A DNA stretch of 64,000 nt, from positions 1 to 64,000 of the forward strand of contig JACWDQ010000002.1 of the NCBI GenBank assembly GCA_014654035.1, read 5' to 3'. The DNA is from Pelagibacterales bacterium SAG-MED19 (GTDB taxonomy: Bacteria > Pseudomonadota > Alphaproteobacteria > Pelagibacterales > Pelagibacteraceae). The notes under the pieces are model-generated. The model saw only the letters and a program-made list of their open reading frames with translations, was not told the origin of the DNA and did not search any database. This document shows, piece after piece, positions 45,135-56,600 of this stretch; position 1 is the stretch's first letter; the number at the start of each line of letters is the position of its first letter. Position numbers and translations under genes: made by a program.

Positions 45135-47543
45135 TTAAGATCGAATTTTAGCACCAGTTTTACTTTCTACGGCCTGAACAATAGATTTATTTATTTTTTC
45201 TAAATCACTATCATTCAATGTTTTTTCAGAAGATTGAATAGTCACACTAACTGCTATTGATTTTTTATTTTCTGGAATATTTTCCCCCTGATAAACATCA
45301 AAAACTTTTATATTGCTAATCAGATTTAAATCCACATTTGAAACAATCTTAACGATTTTTTGTGCATTAATTTCTTTATCGACAATAAATGCAAAATCTC
45401 TTTCAGATTTTTGAAAGTCTGAAACATTAAATTTTGTTTTTTGATCGTTTAAAGTTTTATTTGGTAATTTTAAATTATCTACAAAAATTTCAAAACCTAC
45501 TAAGGACTCTGTTTTTATATCTACTTTCTTCATAACGTTAGGATGTATTTCACCAAAAAAGGCAGCTACATTATTTTTGTCTTCATTTAAAAATAATCTT
45601 CCTGACTTTCCGGGGTGATAATAATTGGGGGTTTCATTATCTATAAAAAAATTATCAGAATTAAAGCCGGCTTCAACTAAGGTTTGAACCACATCTCTCT
45701 TGATATCAAACACATCAACATTTCTCTCTTTATCAATCCAAGATAATCGGTTTTTTTTACCAGCTGATAAACCACAAACCACGGTACTTTGTTCACCTGG
45801 ATTAGATCCAAAAAAAATTGGACCTATTTCAAATATTGATAAATCTTTAAAACCTCTATCAAGGTTTTTACTCATATACATAATTAAATTTGAAAATATT
45901 GAATTTCTTAAAACTCCTAATTCAGAACTTATAGGGTTTATTATTTTTATTTCTTTAATTTTATTTCTAAAATGATTGTTAAAATTTGAGTCAGTAAATG
46001 ACCATGTAATAGCCTCTAAATAACCTTTTGATGCAATTGCTCTTTGCAAAAAATGAAAGAGTTTTTGTGATTGATTTAATGTAGATTTGTTTCTCTCTTT
46101 AATTGGATTTATAAGATTTATTTTTTCATATCCAGTAATTCTTACTAATTCTTCCACTATATCTATTTCTTGTAAAATATCTGGTCTCCAAGATGGAATA
46201 GCTAAATTGAAATAATTTTTATCTTTTTTGATTTTAAAACCAAGATCCTCTAAAATTTTATACATCTTATTTAAAGGAATTTTAAAACCAGTTATTTGTT
46301 CAAATAAATTGGGATCAAATTTAACATTTTTATTTTTAAAAGTTTCATTTTTTTGAATATCAATCTTACTAATTTCACCACCACAGATTTTTTTGATCAA
46401 TAATGATGCTTTATTCAAACCTTCTTCAATCGATAATGGATCGATACCTCTTTCAAATCTAAATTTTGCATCTGTATCTATATTTAATTTTTTTGCAGTT
46501 CTTCTTATTGAGCTAGGATCAAAATAAGCTGCCTCGAGTAAGATATTTTTTGTACTTAATTCTGTGCCTGATCTTGTTCCTCCTATAATTCCTCCAAGCC
46601 CAAGAACACCTTTGTTATCACTTATCACACACATGCCATTTTCTAACTTATAAGTTTTATTATCAAGTGCTGTAAATTCTTCACCATATTTAGAATTTCG
46701 AACTGTTATTCCTTTTTCAATTTTATTAGCATCATAAGCATGTAGTGGGCGATTAATATCAAACATGACATAATTTGTTATGTCAACAATTGCTGAAATT
46801 GGTTTTTGACCAATTGAAACTAATTTATCTTTTAACCATTTTGGACTTTCCTTGTTTTCAACATTAGTAATTAAACAACTTCCAAAAACACTACATCCTC
46901 GATTTTTTTCTTTATTGATTTTAACTTTTAAATTTTGCTTTTTTTTTTGTTTTATAATTTTTTTTTTAGGATCTTTAAATTTTCCAAACCCAGAGGCTGC
47001 AAGATCTCTAGCTATTCCTTTTATGCCAAGGCAATCTGGTCTGTTTGGTGTAATTGATAGATCAATAAGATTTGAATTTGATTTTGTAAAATAGCTTTTA
47101 CCTACATTTTTTTCATACTTAGATTTTAACAGTTCTGTTATCCCCTCACTTTCATCTGATAAATTTAATTCATTCTCAGAACAAAGCATTCCATAAGAGG
47201 TAACACCTCTAATTTTAGCTACTACTAGTTTTATTTTAGTTTTAGGAACAACCGCACCTGGAGGAGCATATATTGTAATTAATCCTTCTCTGGCATTATT
47301 AGCACCGCATACAACTTTTTTCAGTTCTTTTTCTCCAACATCTACATCACAGACTTTAAGTCGATCAGCGTTTGGATGTTTTTCTGTTTTTATAATTTTT
47401 GCTATTTTAAATAATTCATTACCTACAGATATATTTTCTACACTTTCAACCTCCAAACCAATATTTGTAAGTTGTTCTAAAAGTTTTTCCTCTTTTAGTT
47501 TTACGTCTAGATGGTCTTTAAGCCAATCAAATGTGATCTTCAT
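45135..47543 (-). CDS. pheT: Phenylalanyl-tRNA synthetase beta subunit
   Basis: 802 residues, normal length. Domains in order: an OB-type tRNA-binding domain (about 40-150; [11 protein letters not shown]), B3/B4 editing domain (about 200-400, with [10 protein letters not shown] and [22 protein letters not shown]), B5 domain, catalytic-like core (about 470-690) and C-terminal ferredoxin-like anticodon domain ([14 protein letters not shown]). With PheS it forms the alpha2-beta2 enzyme. The start overlaps the pheS stop by 4 bases. Confidence 0.96.
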   Translation of the reverse strand: MKITFDWLKDHLDVKLKEEKLLEQLTNIGLEVESVENISVGNELFKIAKIIKTEKHPNADRLKVCDVDVGEKELKKVVCGANNAREGLITIYAPPGAVVPKTKIKLVVAKIRGVTSYGMLCSENELNLSDESEGITELLKSKYEKNVGKSYFTKSNSNLIDLSITPNRPDCLGIKGIARDLAASGFGKFKDPKKKIIKQKKKQNLKVKINKEKNRGCSVFGSCLITNVENKESPKWLKDKLVSIGQKPISAIVDITNYVMFDINRPLHAYDANKIEKGITVRNSKYGEEFTALDNKTYKLENGMCVISDNKGVLGLGGIIGGTRSGTELSTKNILLEAAYFDPSSIRRTAKKLNIDTDAKFRFERGIDPLSIEEGLNKASLLIKKICGGEISKIDIQKNETFKNKNVKFDPNLFEQITGFKIPLNKMYKILEDLGFKIKKDKNYFNLAIPSWRPDILQEIDIVEELVRITGYEKINLINPIKERNKSTLNQSQKLFHFLQRAIASKGYLEAITWSFTDSNFNNHFRNKIKEIKIINPISSELGVLRNSIFSNLIMYMSKNLDRGFKDLSIFEIGPIFFGSNPGEQSTVVCGLSAGKKNRLSWIDKERNVDVFDIKRDVVQTLVEAGFNSDNFFIDNETPNYYHPGKSGRLFLNEDKNNVAAFFGEIHPNVMKKVDIKTESLVGFEIFVDNLKLPNKTLNDQKTKFNVSDFQKSERDFAFIVDKEINAQKIVKIVSNVDLNLISNIKVFDVYQGENIPENKKSIAVSVTIQSSEKTLNDSDLEKINKSIVQAVESKTGAKIRS

Positions 47544-48607
47544 CTACTCAAGCCTCTATAATTTGTAGGTACATCCAAAGGATCAAATCCAAAATGATTT
47601 AACCATCTGTAATCACAATCAAAGAAGGCTCTTAAATCATTAATACCGTATTTAAGCATTGCCAATCTATCTATCCCAATACCAAATGCGTACCCTTGAA
47701 ATTTTTTCGGATCAACTTTAACATTTTTGAGAACATTAGGGTGGACCATTCCACATCCTAAAATTTCAAGCCACTGATCTCCTTCCCCAATAATAATTTT
47801 TCCATCCTTTATTTTATAACCAATATCAACTTCAGCCGAAGGTTCTGTAAAAGGAAAATGACTTGGTCTAAATCTCATTTTGATTTTATCAATTTCAAAA
47901 AATTCTTTTATAAAATAATTTAAACAACCCTTTAAATGACCCATATTAATATCTTTATCAATATGAAGACCTTCAACTTGATGAAACATTGGTGCATGAG
48001 TTTGATCACTATCTGATCTATAGGTTCTGCCTGGAGCAATAATTTTAAATGGAGGATTGTCTTTAAGCATTGTTCTAATTTGAACTGGCGAAGTGTGTGT
48101 TCTTAATAGTTTTTCTTTTTTTTCATCAAGATAGAAAGTATCATGCATGTCTCTTGCTGGATGATTATCAGGCGTATTCAATGCAGTAAAATTATTATAC
48201 TCATTTTCAACATCTGGACCTTCTTCAACACTAAAACCAATCTCAGAAAATATTGATGAAATTTCATCGATTGTCTGAGACACAGGATGAATTCTTCCCC
48301 TTACAAAAGTTCTTTCAGGTAAAGTAATATCAATTTTTTCTTTTTCTAATTTTTCATTAATTTCCGCATTCTGAATTTCATCCATTTTACGATCAATCAA
48401 ATCTTGTAATTCATCTTTAATGATGTTTAAGTCTGATGCAAATTTTTTTCTTTCACTTTCAGCAATAGATCCTATCTTTTTAAATTGTGATGAGATCAAT
48501 CCATTTTTTCCAAAAAGATTGGATTTAATTTCATTTATTTCTGATAAATTTAAGCCCCCTTTAAGCTTTTCGAGAAATTCTTCTTTTATTTTTTTAAGAT
48601 CAGACAT
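47540..48607 (-). CDS. pheS: Phenylalanyl-tRNA synthetase alpha subunit
   Basis: 355 residues. An N-terminal coiled coil (about 1-90) binds tRNA, followed by the class II catalytic core: [59 protein letters not shown] (motif 2) and [16 protein letters not shown] (motif 3). It charges tRNA-Phe with PheT. It lies downstream of rplT (43 bases), as in the widespread rpmI-rplT-pheS-pheT order. Confidence 0.96.
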   Translation of the reverse strand: MSDLKKIKEEFLEKLKGGLNLSEINEIKSNLFGKNGLISSQFKKIGSIAESERKKFASDLNIIKDELQDLIDRKMDEIQNAEINEKLEKEKIDITLPERTFVRGRIHPVSQTIDEISSIFSEIGFSVEEGPDVENEYNNFTALNTPDNHPARDMHDTFYLDEKKEKLLRTHTSPVQIRTMLKDNPPFKIIAPGRTYRSDSDQTHAPMFHQVEGLHIDKDINMGHLKGCLNYFIKEFFEIDKIKMRFRPSHFPFTEPSAEVDIGYKIKDGKIIIGEGDQWLEILGCGMVHPNVLKNVKVDPKKFQGYAFGIGIDRLAMLKYGINDLRAFFDCDYRWLNHFGFDPLDVPTNYRGLSR

Positions 48608-48650
48608 CTTTACAGATTATTTCTTCAGCAAATAAAAACAATAGTGAAGA

Positions 48651-49007
48651 TTAGTTTAAAGCAGATTGTGCTTTTTGAACAATAGTTTTAAAGGCTTCTG
48701 GGCTATCGTACGCTATCTCAGCTAGAATTTTTCTATCAATTTTAATTCCACTTTTATTTAATCCATTAATAAACTTAGAATATGTTAATCCTTCAGCTCT
48801 AACTCCTGCATTTATTCTTTGTATCCAGAGTGATTTAAAGTCTCTTTTTTTATTTCTACGATCTCTGTAGGCGTATTGCATAGCCTTTTCCATGGCTTGC
48901 TTAGCTACTCTAATTGTATTTTTTCTTCTGCCCCATTGACCTTTTACAGCTTTTAAAACTTTCTTGTGTTTAGCTCGACTAGTGACACCTCTTTTTGTTC
49001 TTGCCAT
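48651..49007 (-). CDS. rplT: Ribosomal protein bL20
   Basis: 118 residues, normal length. The L20 pattern is clear: [63 protein letters not shown] and [20 protein letters not shown]. It binds 23S rRNA early in 50S assembly and in some bacteria represses its own operon. It lies 1 base after rpmI. Confidence 0.97.
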   Translation of the reverse strand: MARTKRGVTSRAKHKKVLKAVKGQWGRRKNTIRVAKQAMEKAMQYAYRDRRNKKRDFKSLWIQRINAGVRAEGLTYSKFINGLNKSGIKIDRKILAEIAYDSPEAFKTIVQKAQSALN

Positions 49008-49008
49008 A

Positions 49009-49215
49009 TTATCCTCTTAAACTGTATGGCATGTACGATTTAACAATTTTCCCATCTTGTTTGGACATCGTAGTTGTGCCTCTTAATTTTCTTATTTGTG
49101 AATTTGTTCTTTTGATCATACCATGTCTCTTACCTGCTTGCGCCATTATCACTTTACCTCTAGCTGATATTTTAAAACGTTTTTTTGCAGAGCTTTTAGT
49201 TTTTAGTTTTGGCAT
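49009..49215 (-). CDS. rpmI: Ribosomal protein bL35
   Basis: 68 residues. [22 protein letters not shown] and [22 protein letters not shown] are typical of L35. A 50S structural protein, paired with rplT. A promoter-like pair lies just upstream (49227-49255), so rpmI-rplT may also be transcribed apart from infC. Confidence 0.96.
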   Translation of the reverse strand: MPKLKTKSSAKKRFKISARGKVIMAQAGKRHGMIKRTNSQIRKLRGTTTMSKQDGKIVKSYMPYSLRG

Positions 49216-49226
49216 AATTGAGCGAG

Positions 49227-49255
49227 GTTATACAAAGAATGTTGAAATTTTACAA
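49227..49255 (-). promoter_or_regulatory. Candidate rpmI-rplT promoter
   Basis: On the minus strand, TTGTAA (49255-49250) and TATAAC (49232-49227) are 17 bases apart. The predicted start point would be near 49220, only about 5 bases before the rpmI ATG, which implies a very short leader. Sequence match only. Confidence 0.4.
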
Positions 49256-49268
49256 CCTATATTAAAGC

Positions 49269-49814
49269 CTATAAAGGTTGAATAACCATAATCATTTGTT
49301 TACCATCAAATTTTGGGTGCAATTCTACTTTACCAATATCCTTCATATCCTCTTTAATCTTAGTCATTAGTTCACTTCCTAGATGAGAATGTTGAAGTTC
49401 ACGCCCCTTAAATCTTATGGTAAATTTTACTTTATCTCCCTTTGCAATAAATTTTTTTGCATTTTTAACTTTGAAGTCATAATCGTGTGTTTCTGTTACA
49501 GGTCTCATCTTTATTTCTTTTAGAGCAATTATTTTTTGTTTCTTTTTTGCAAGGTTAGCTTTTTTTTGAGCATCATATTTAAATTTTCCCATGTCCATTA
49601 TTTTACAAACTGGTGGATTTGCATTTGGAGATATTTCTAATAAATCAAGACCTTGGTTTTTTGCCATTGATATAGCTTCATTTGTATTAAGAATACCTAA
49701 ATTTTCACCATCACTCGCAATAACTTGTACTTCTGGTGAAGAAATTCTATTATTGGATCTTGGTCCTCGATCCTTAGTTCTTCTTTGAAAATAATTTTGC
49801 TTGAAATCTGCCAC
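49269..49814 (-). CDS. infC: Translation initiation factor IF-3
   Basis: 181 residues from a GTG start directly after the thrS stop. N-terminal domain (about 20-90) with RISSPEVQVIASDGENLGILNTNEAI and ANPPVCKIMDMGKFKYD, a lysine-rich linker, and a C-terminal domain with EIKMRPVTETHDYDFKVKNAKKFI and KFTIRFKGRELQHSHLG. IF-3 keeps ribosomal subunits apart and checks the start codon. E. coli infC uses AUU for autoregulation; GTG here is unremarkable. Confidence 0.96.
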   Translation of the reverse strand: MADFKQNYFQRRTKDRGPRSNNRISSPEVQVIASDGENLGILNTNEAISMAKNQGLDLLEISPNANPPVCKIMDMGKFKYDAQKKANLAKKKQKIIALKEIKMRPVTETHDYDFKVKNAKKFIAKGDKVKFTIRFKGRELQHSHLGSELMTKIKEDMKDIGKVELHPKFDGKQMIMVIQPL

Positions 49815-51731
49815 TTAATTTGATGGTGCTTTGTTTAAAGCAGAAAATGTTTTTAAAAATAAATTTAGTTCCATATTTTCTTGTTTATTAGAATCCAATC
49901 TTCTAATGGTTACTGAGTTACTGTCAACTTCTTTTTTACCACAAATTAATAAAAGGGGTATTTTAGCTAAAGAATGATCCCTTATTTTATAATTTAAATT
50001 ATGGTTTTTTAAATCAACCATTGAGCTAATACCATTTTTTGAAATTTTATTTGCAACTTTAATAGCATAATCATTAAAATCTTCTGAAATAGGTATAACA
50101 ACTGTTTGAATAGGTGAAATCCAAAATGGAAACTTTCCAGCATAATGTTCAATTAAGATTCCGATAAATCTTTCAAGAGAACCAAATAGTGCTCTATGTA
50201 ACATAACGGGTACTTTTTTTGTTCCATCCTTATCAACATAGGAGGCATCTAATCTTCCAGGTAAATTTAAATCAACCTGTAAAGTTCCACACTGCCAATC
50301 TCTTCCAATTGCATCTCTTAAAACAAATTCAATTTTTGGACCATAAAATGCACCTTCACCCTTGTTAATACTATATTCAAGCTTAGATGCTTTAACTGCT
50401 TCAAGTAAAGAGGCTTCTGCTTTATCCCAAACTTCATCTTCCCCAACTCTTACTTCGGGTCTATCTGCATATTTAAGAATTACATTTTCAAAACCTAAAT
50501 CTTTATAAATATCCAAAATTAAATTGGTTACCTCTAAACACTCGCTTGTAATTTGATCTTCAGAACAAAATATGTGAGCATCATCTTGAGTGAACGCTCT
50601 TACTCTTAATAAGCCATGCAATGCTCCAGATGGTTCATAACGATGCACTTTTCCAAATTCTGTGATACGCAAAGGTAAATCTCGATAACTTTTTAAACCT
50701 TGATTAAATACCTGAATATGTCCAGGACAATTCATTGGTTTGATTGCAAATACTTTTTCGTCTGGCGTTTCTGAAGTATACATATTTTCTCCATATTTTT
50801 CCCAATGACCAGATTTTTCCCATAATTGTCTATCTAATATCTCTGGAGTGTTTACCTCTTTGTAACCAGCTGCATCTTGCCTACTCCTCATGTAATTTAT
50901 TAATTTTTGAAATAGAGCCCAGCCTTTCTCATGCCAAAAAACAGATCCTGGACTTTCCTCCCTAAAATGAAATAAATCCATTTCTTTACCGAGTTTTCTA
51001 TGATCCCTTTTTTCTGCTTCTTCAATTCTTTTTAAATAATTATCTAAATCCTTTTGCGAAGCCCACCCAGTACCATATATTCTTTGAAGCATCTCATTTT
51101 TTGAATCTCCACGCCAGTAAGCTCCGGCTACTTTTGTTAATTTAAAATATTTACCAATTCTTCCCGTTGATAATAAATGAGGGCCTCTGCAAAGGTCATA
51201 CCAATCACCGTGATAATAAATAGAAACTTCATTGTCTTCGGGGATCATGTCAACAAGTTCAACTTTATATTTTTCACCAAGTTTAGAATAATGTTTTTTT
51301 GTTTCTTCTCGCTCCCAAACTTCTCTTCTAGTTTTTTCATCTTTTTCAATTATTTCTTTCATTTTAATCTCAATTTTTTCAAGATCTTTTGGAGTAAAAG
51401 GTTCTTCTCGATAAAAATCATAATAGAATCCATCTTTTATCGCTGGGCCAATGGCTAATTTTGTTCCTGGAAATAATTCTTGAACAGCCATCGCCATTAT
51501 ATGAGTTGTATCGTGTCTAATTGCGTCAAGTCCTTCTGGATCTTTCGCAGTAAAAATTTTTACAGAGCTGTCTTTATCGATAGGAAAATACAAATCTTTT
51601 AATTCTTCATTAACACTCATTATTAATGCTTGTTTAGCTAGAGATTTGCTTATTTTTTCAGCAACTTCTAATCCTGTAACCTTTTTTGAAAAATTTAATT
51701 TATTTCCATCTGGTAAAGTAATTATAGGCAT
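49815..51731 (-). CDS. thrS: Threonyl-tRNA synthetase
   Basis: 638 residues, full length. TGS domain (about 1-62), editing domain with the zinc-like HDTTHIMAMAVQELFPG and LCRGPHLLSTG, then the class II core: MNCPGHIQVF, motif 2 RVHRYEPSGALHGLLRVRAFTQDDAHIFC and motif 3 HRALFGSLERFIGILIEHYAG, and a C-terminal anticodon domain. It charges tRNA-Thr and heads the thrS-infC-rpmI-rplT-pheS-pheT run. It directly follows a glycosyltransferase gene (1-base spacing, no gap). Confidence 0.97.
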   Translation of the reverse strand: MPIITLPDGNKLNFSKKVTGLEVAEKISKSLAKQALIMSVNEELKDLYFPIDKDSSVKIFTAKDPEGLDAIRHDTTHIMAMAVQELFPGTKLAIGPAIKDGFYYDFYREEPFTPKDLEKIEIKMKEIIEKDEKTRREVWEREETKKHYSKLGEKYKVELVDMIPEDNEVSIYYHGDWYDLCRGPHLLSTGRIGKYFKLTKVAGAYWRGDSKNEMLQRIYGTGWASQKDLDNYLKRIEEAEKRDHRKLGKEMDLFHFREESPGSVFWHEKGWALFQKLINYMRSRQDAAGYKEVNTPEILDRQLWEKSGHWEKYGENMYTSETPDEKVFAIKPMNCPGHIQVFNQGLKSYRDLPLRITEFGKVHRYEPSGALHGLLRVRAFTQDDAHIFCSEDQITSECLEVTNLILDIYKDLGFENVILKYADRPEVRVGEDEVWDKAEASLLEAVKASKLEYSINKGEGAFYGPKIEFVLRDAIGRDWQCGTLQVDLNLPGRLDASYVDKDGTKKVPVMLHRALFGSLERFIGILIEHYAGKFPFWISPIQTVVIPISEDFNDYAIKVANKISKNGISSMVDLKNHNLNYKIRDHSLAKIPLLLICGKKEVDSNSVTIRRLDSNKQENMELNLFLKTFSALNKAPSN

Positions 51732-52886
51732 TTAATTTAGTAATCTTTTATACTCTGAATAAGTAGAAAAACACATTTTTTCAACATTAAATTTTTTTAT
51801 TACGTTTTTTCTTCCTTCTTTTCCTATTAATTGAATAGACATTTCATCCATAGTTATTGTTTTTATAATCATTTTACTCAAAGCAATTGGATCACCAGCT
51901 TCAAATAAAAAACCCGTCTTTTCATTGACAATTGTTTCATTTGATCCACCTATATTACTTGCAATTATCAATTTTTCCATAGACTGTGCTTCTACTGCAA
52001 CCCTTCCAAATGCTTCGGGCTCTATTGAAGGAGAGATCACGATATCTGAAACTTTATATGCTAAAGCCATATCTTTACAATGATCTACAAATTTAATTTG
52101 ATTTGTTAAACGATATTGCTCAGTTAGTCGTATTAATTTTTTTTTATATAAATCTCTACCTTGATCACTTCCTAATATGACAACATGAAAAGCTTCGTAG
52201 CCTAACTCAATTTTTACCAAATTTATTGCCTCGATAAGTAATTGTTGTCCTTTCCAAGAGGTTAATCTTCCAGGCATTAAAATAATTTTTTTTTCCTTAT
52301 TAATTTCCCATTTTTTTAAAAGTTGTATCTCATCTGAGTCTAATTTTGTCGAAGGGTCGAAATAATCTACATTTATTCCTCTAAAAATTACTAAAAATTT
52401 TTTTTTTAATCCTAAGAATTCAGAATAATTATCCTTTATGTGAGAAAAAATAAAATTTGATCCTGCTATAATTAAATCTGATCTTACCATAACAGAATTA
52501 TAAAATTTTTTTAACTTACCGCTAAAATTGTATGTACCATGGAAGGTGGTAACGAATTTTCTTCTAGTAAGTTTTGTAGCAAATAAACATGACCAAGCTG
52601 GTGCTCGACTCCTAGCATGAACTATTGAAATATTATAGAATAAAATAATTCCTATCAAAATTATTGTGTTTATAAATATTAAAAGAGGGTTTTTACTATG
52701 AACTGGTAAACGGATTAATGTAACTTTTTCTTTATTAACATACTTTGTTAAATCCCCTCCACTAGTAACTATAAAAGATTTGCAATTATTTTCTGATAAA
52801 TAATGGGCTATATCATAACACCCTGTTTCAGCTCCTCCATAACCTAATTTTGGGATGACTTGTAAAACTTTTATATTAGACGACAT
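51732..52886 (-). CDS. GT4-family glycosyltransferase
   Basis: 384 residues, GT-B fold. N-terminal LQVIPKLGYGGAETGCYDIAHYL, hinge GTYNFSGKLKKFYNSVMVRSDLIIAGSNFI, nucleotide-sugar part ILMPGRLTSWKGQQLLIEAI, and the retaining E-x7-E motif in SPSIEPEAFGRVAVEAQSMEKLIIAS. The family uses activated sugars for LPS or glycolipid assembly; the product is unknown. It directly abuts thrS and is divergent from the alpha/beta hydrolase with 42 bases between. Confidence 0.88.
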   Translation of the reverse strand: MSSNIKVLQVIPKLGYGGAETGCYDIAHYLSENNCKSFIVTSGGDLTKYVNKEKVTLIRLPVHSKNPLLIFINTIILIGIILFYNISIVHARSRAPAWSCLFATKLTRRKFVTTFHGTYNFSGKLKKFYNSVMVRSDLIIAGSNFIFSHIKDNYSEFLGLKKKFLVIFRGINVDYFDPSTKLDSDEIQLLKKWEINKEKKIILMPGRLTSWKGQQLLIEAINLVKIELGYEAFHVVILGSDQGRDLYKKKLIRLTEQYRLTNQIKFVDHCKDMALAYKVSDIVISPSIEPEAFGRVAVEAQSMEKLIIASNIGGSNETIVNEKTGFLFEAGDPIALSKMIIKTITMDEMSIQLIGKEGRKNVIKKFNVEKMCFSTYSEYKRLLN

Positions 52887-52928
52887 TAAATAAGATTATA
52901 TAATAATAGATGAAACTAATAAACTTTA

Positions 52929-53676
52929 ATGAATAATTTCAATTATTTAAAAATAACAAAATTCAAAAAAATCAGATATTTAAAATTTAATCAGAAAAAC
53001 AGTATCTATATTGTTTTTTTGCATGGGTTTATGTCAGATTTGGAAGGAAAAAAACCTAAAACTTTTTTAAATTTTGCAAAAAAAAAACAAACTTGGCTTT
53101 CTTGCTTTAGAGTATTCTGGTCACGGTAAATCGTCTGGAAAATTTACAAATGGCAATATATCCATATGGACTAAGGAAACGAAAATATTAATTAAGAAAA
53201 TAGTTAAAGATAATAAAATTATTCTAGTTGGCTCAAGTATGGGGGCGTGGATTTCTTTAAATCAATTTAAATTTTTTAAAAAAAAAATTATTGGTTTTTT
53301 AGGAATTGGTTCAGCTCCTGAATTTTTAGAAAATTTGATGTGGAATAAATTTTCCAAAAAAATGAAAAATGAGATTAAAAAGAATGGAATAATTAATTTA
53401 AAACACGGTGATTATGAATATCCAATTACTTTACAATTGATTAAAGATGGAAGAGTTAACAAAGTTCTTAATAAAAAAATATATAATAATTTAAATGTAA
53501 CCATGGTACATGGAAGTAAAGATAAATCTGTACCTGTAAGTTATTCAAAAAAAGTCTTAAAAGTATTTAAAAATTCTAAAAAAAAATTAGTAATAGTGAA
53601 AAATGGTGATCATAGTTTATCTTCACCAAAATGGCTAAAATTATTAAAAAAAGAATTGAAATTAATTATTAACTAA
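52929..53676 (+). pseudogene. Alpha/beta hydrolase (ABHD10-like), frameshifted
   Basis: Two frames combine into a 248-residue hydrolase. The first (ATG 52929) holds FLHGFMSDLEGKKPKTFLNFAKKK; the second holds LGFLALEYSGHGKSSGKF, the nucleophile elbow VGSSMGAW, LGIGSAPEF, a catalytic-Asp segment VHGSKDKSVP and the catalytic His in KNGDHSLS. The break is an A10 run at 53078-53087; one fewer A joins them. The order (HG.xSDxxG, EYSGHGxS, GSSMG) resembles mitochondrial ABHD10 and its alphaproteobacterial relatives, which act as thioesterases or acyl esterases. All active-site parts survive, so the gene may be functional in reality. Confidence 0.72.
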
Positions 53677-56600
53677 CTTTTTTTTCTCTAGGCTTGAGTG
53701 TTATTGGATTTTTAAGTTTATCTATCATTTCTTTTGGACAAACTTGAATAAAATTTTTAATCTCCTGATCAAAATTTAAAATTATATTTTTTGATAATAA
53801 CGAATTTGTTTCTTTAGAATGTTCTAAAACTAATTTTTTCAAACAATTTATCCAATATTCTGTTTCTATGGTCTGCCAAACAACTGATTCATTATTTACT
53901 TTTTTTTCAAATTCTTTTGATTTATCGTAAATAAATGCCATGCCTCCAGTCATACCAGCTGCAAAATTATCTCCTACCTCTCCAAGAATTACAACTATCC
54001 CACCAGTCATATACTCACAACCATTTGAATCACATCCTTCAACTACTGTTGTTGCTCCAGAATTTCTTACTGCAAACCTATCTCCTGCTTGACCTGCAGC
54101 AAAAAGTTTTCCAGAAGTTGCTCCATAAAGGACTGTATTTCCAATGATTGTATTTTCATTAGAAATTAAATTACTTTCATCAGAAAGTTTGATTGCGATA
54201 GTGGCACCTGATAATCCCTTTCCAACATAATCATTTGCATCTCCTTTTAGGCATAATTTTAAACCTTTGGCAGAAAAAGCACCAAAGGACTGTCCTGCAG
54301 AACCCTTGAAATTTAATGTAAGAAAATTTTCATCTAACTTTTCATAGCCATACTTTTTATAGAGATGATGTGAGATTCTTGTACCAACTGCTCTATTAGT
54401 ATTTTTAATAATAAATTCTTTTTCAATTTTTTCAGAATTGTCTAAAGATTTCTCTATTTCTGGCCAAATTTCTTGATCCAATGTTTCTGGTACTTTGGTT
54501 ATTTCCTGAGATTCACAATATCTTTTATTATTACCTGGATCTGCCTGAACAAACAAAGGATTTAAGTCTAAGTCATCTAGATTTGGTGAAGCTTTATTAA
54601 CTTGCATCATTAAATCTGTTCTTCCAATAATATCGTTTAATGATTTAAATCCTAATTCAGCTAAAATCTCTCTTACTTCTGTTGCTATAAAAGTAAATAA
54701 ATTAACAACTTTATCTGGAGTACCAGTGAATTTTTCTCTTAATTTTTCATCTTGAGTACAAACGCCAACTGGACAAGTATTTGAATGACATTGTCTCACC
54801 ATTATACATCCCATTGCCACTAAAGCAGTTGTGGCAACTCCATATTCTTCTGCACCCATCATTGCAGCAATAACAACATCTCTGCCAGTTTTAATGCCAC
54901 CATCAGTTCTCAAGGTAACTTTGTGTCTTAAATTGTTTAACGTTAAGACTTGATTGGACTCTGTCAAACCCATCTCCCAAGGTATTCCAACATATTTCAC
55001 ACTAGTTTGCGGTGTTGCCCCTGTTCCTCCATTATGTCCTGAAATCAAAATAATATCTGCTTTCGCTTTAGCTACACCTGCTGCAATTGTTCCAATACCA
55101 GATGAAGCAACTAATTTAACACCAACTCTTGCCTTTGGGTTTATTTGTTTTAAGTCATAAATTAGCTGTGCAAGATCTTCTATTGAATAAATATCATGAT
55201 GCGGTGGTGGAGAAATTAATGTTACTCCTGGAGTAGAATGTCTTAATCTTGCTATTTCTTTTGTCACTTTAAAACCTGGTAACTGACCACCTTCTCCTGG
55301 TTTTGCACCTTGAGCCATTTTGATTTCAATTTCGTTACAATTATTTAAATAATTAACAGTCACACCAAACCTGGCTGATGCAATTTGTTTCACTCTAGAA
55401 TTTGCACTATCACCGCTATCCATTATTCTAAATCTTCTTTCATCTTCACCACCTTCACCACTGCAAGAAGCTCCTTTAATTCTATTCATTCCAACTGCTA
55501 GCGTTTCATGTGCTTCTTTAGATAGAGCGCCGTGAGACATGCTTCCACTGCCAAATCTTTTTAATATTTTTTCTATTGGCTCAACCTCAGAAAGTTTTAT
55601 CGATGGACCTAGTTTCTTTCTTCTAAAATCAATCAAATCTCTTAAATTAATTGGTGGTAAATTATATATACCCTCGGCGTATTTCTTATATGAATCATAT
55701 GAATTTGAACCTACTGCACTCTGTAATAAATGAATGAGCCTTCCTTGGTATTGATGTGTCTCTCCATTTTTTCTATATCTATAAATACCCCCAATTGGCA
55801 ATATAGTTTCTGTACTTTCAAATGCTTCTTTATGAATTTCTCTTATTTTTTTTTCAATTCCAACCAAACCAATACCTGAAATCTTTGATGTAACTCCAGG
55901 AAAATAGTCATCTACAATTGTTCTGCTTAATCCAACAGTTTCAAAATTACATCCACCTCTATAAGAACTTAATACTGAAATTCCCATTTTAGACATAATC
56001 TTTAATAAACCAGCATTAACTGAATTTATATAGCGTTGTATACACTCGTCAAAACTAAATTGACCAAAAAGTTTTTTTTCATGTCGTTGATATAAACTGT
56101 CGAAAGCCAGATATGGATTTACAGTTGTTGCTCCTACTCCAATTAATGTAGCAAACGAGTGCGTATCTAGAGCTTCACCAGATTGAACATTAATAGAAAC
56201 ATATCCTCTTAATTTTTTTTGTATTAAAAATGTGTTTATAGCTCCAACACATAATGTCATTGGCATTGGTAATCTTTCAGAAGAAAGATTTTTGTCACTC
56301 AAAATTAATTGGGTAACTCCTTGTCTAACAGCAATTTCTGACTCTTTTTGAATTCTATTAATAGACTCTGCTAAATTATCATTTTGTGAAAAAGAGCAAT
56401 CAATTGTTATTGAATTTTTACCAAAAAAATTAATAAATTTATTAAATTGGGAATTTGATAGAACGGGACTATTTAAAACATAAATGTTCTCTTTTGTAAG
56501 AGTATCAAAATCAAGAATGTTACCCAAATTCCCGAATCTGGTTTTTAAACTCATGACTTTATTTTCCCTCAGTGAGTCAATTGGAGGATTTGTAACTTGA

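Noticed and set aside
53935..54147. Rightward Leu/Gln-rich ORF in gltB
   Set aside because: Shadow of the repetitive glycine-rich beta-helix of GltB on the other strand.
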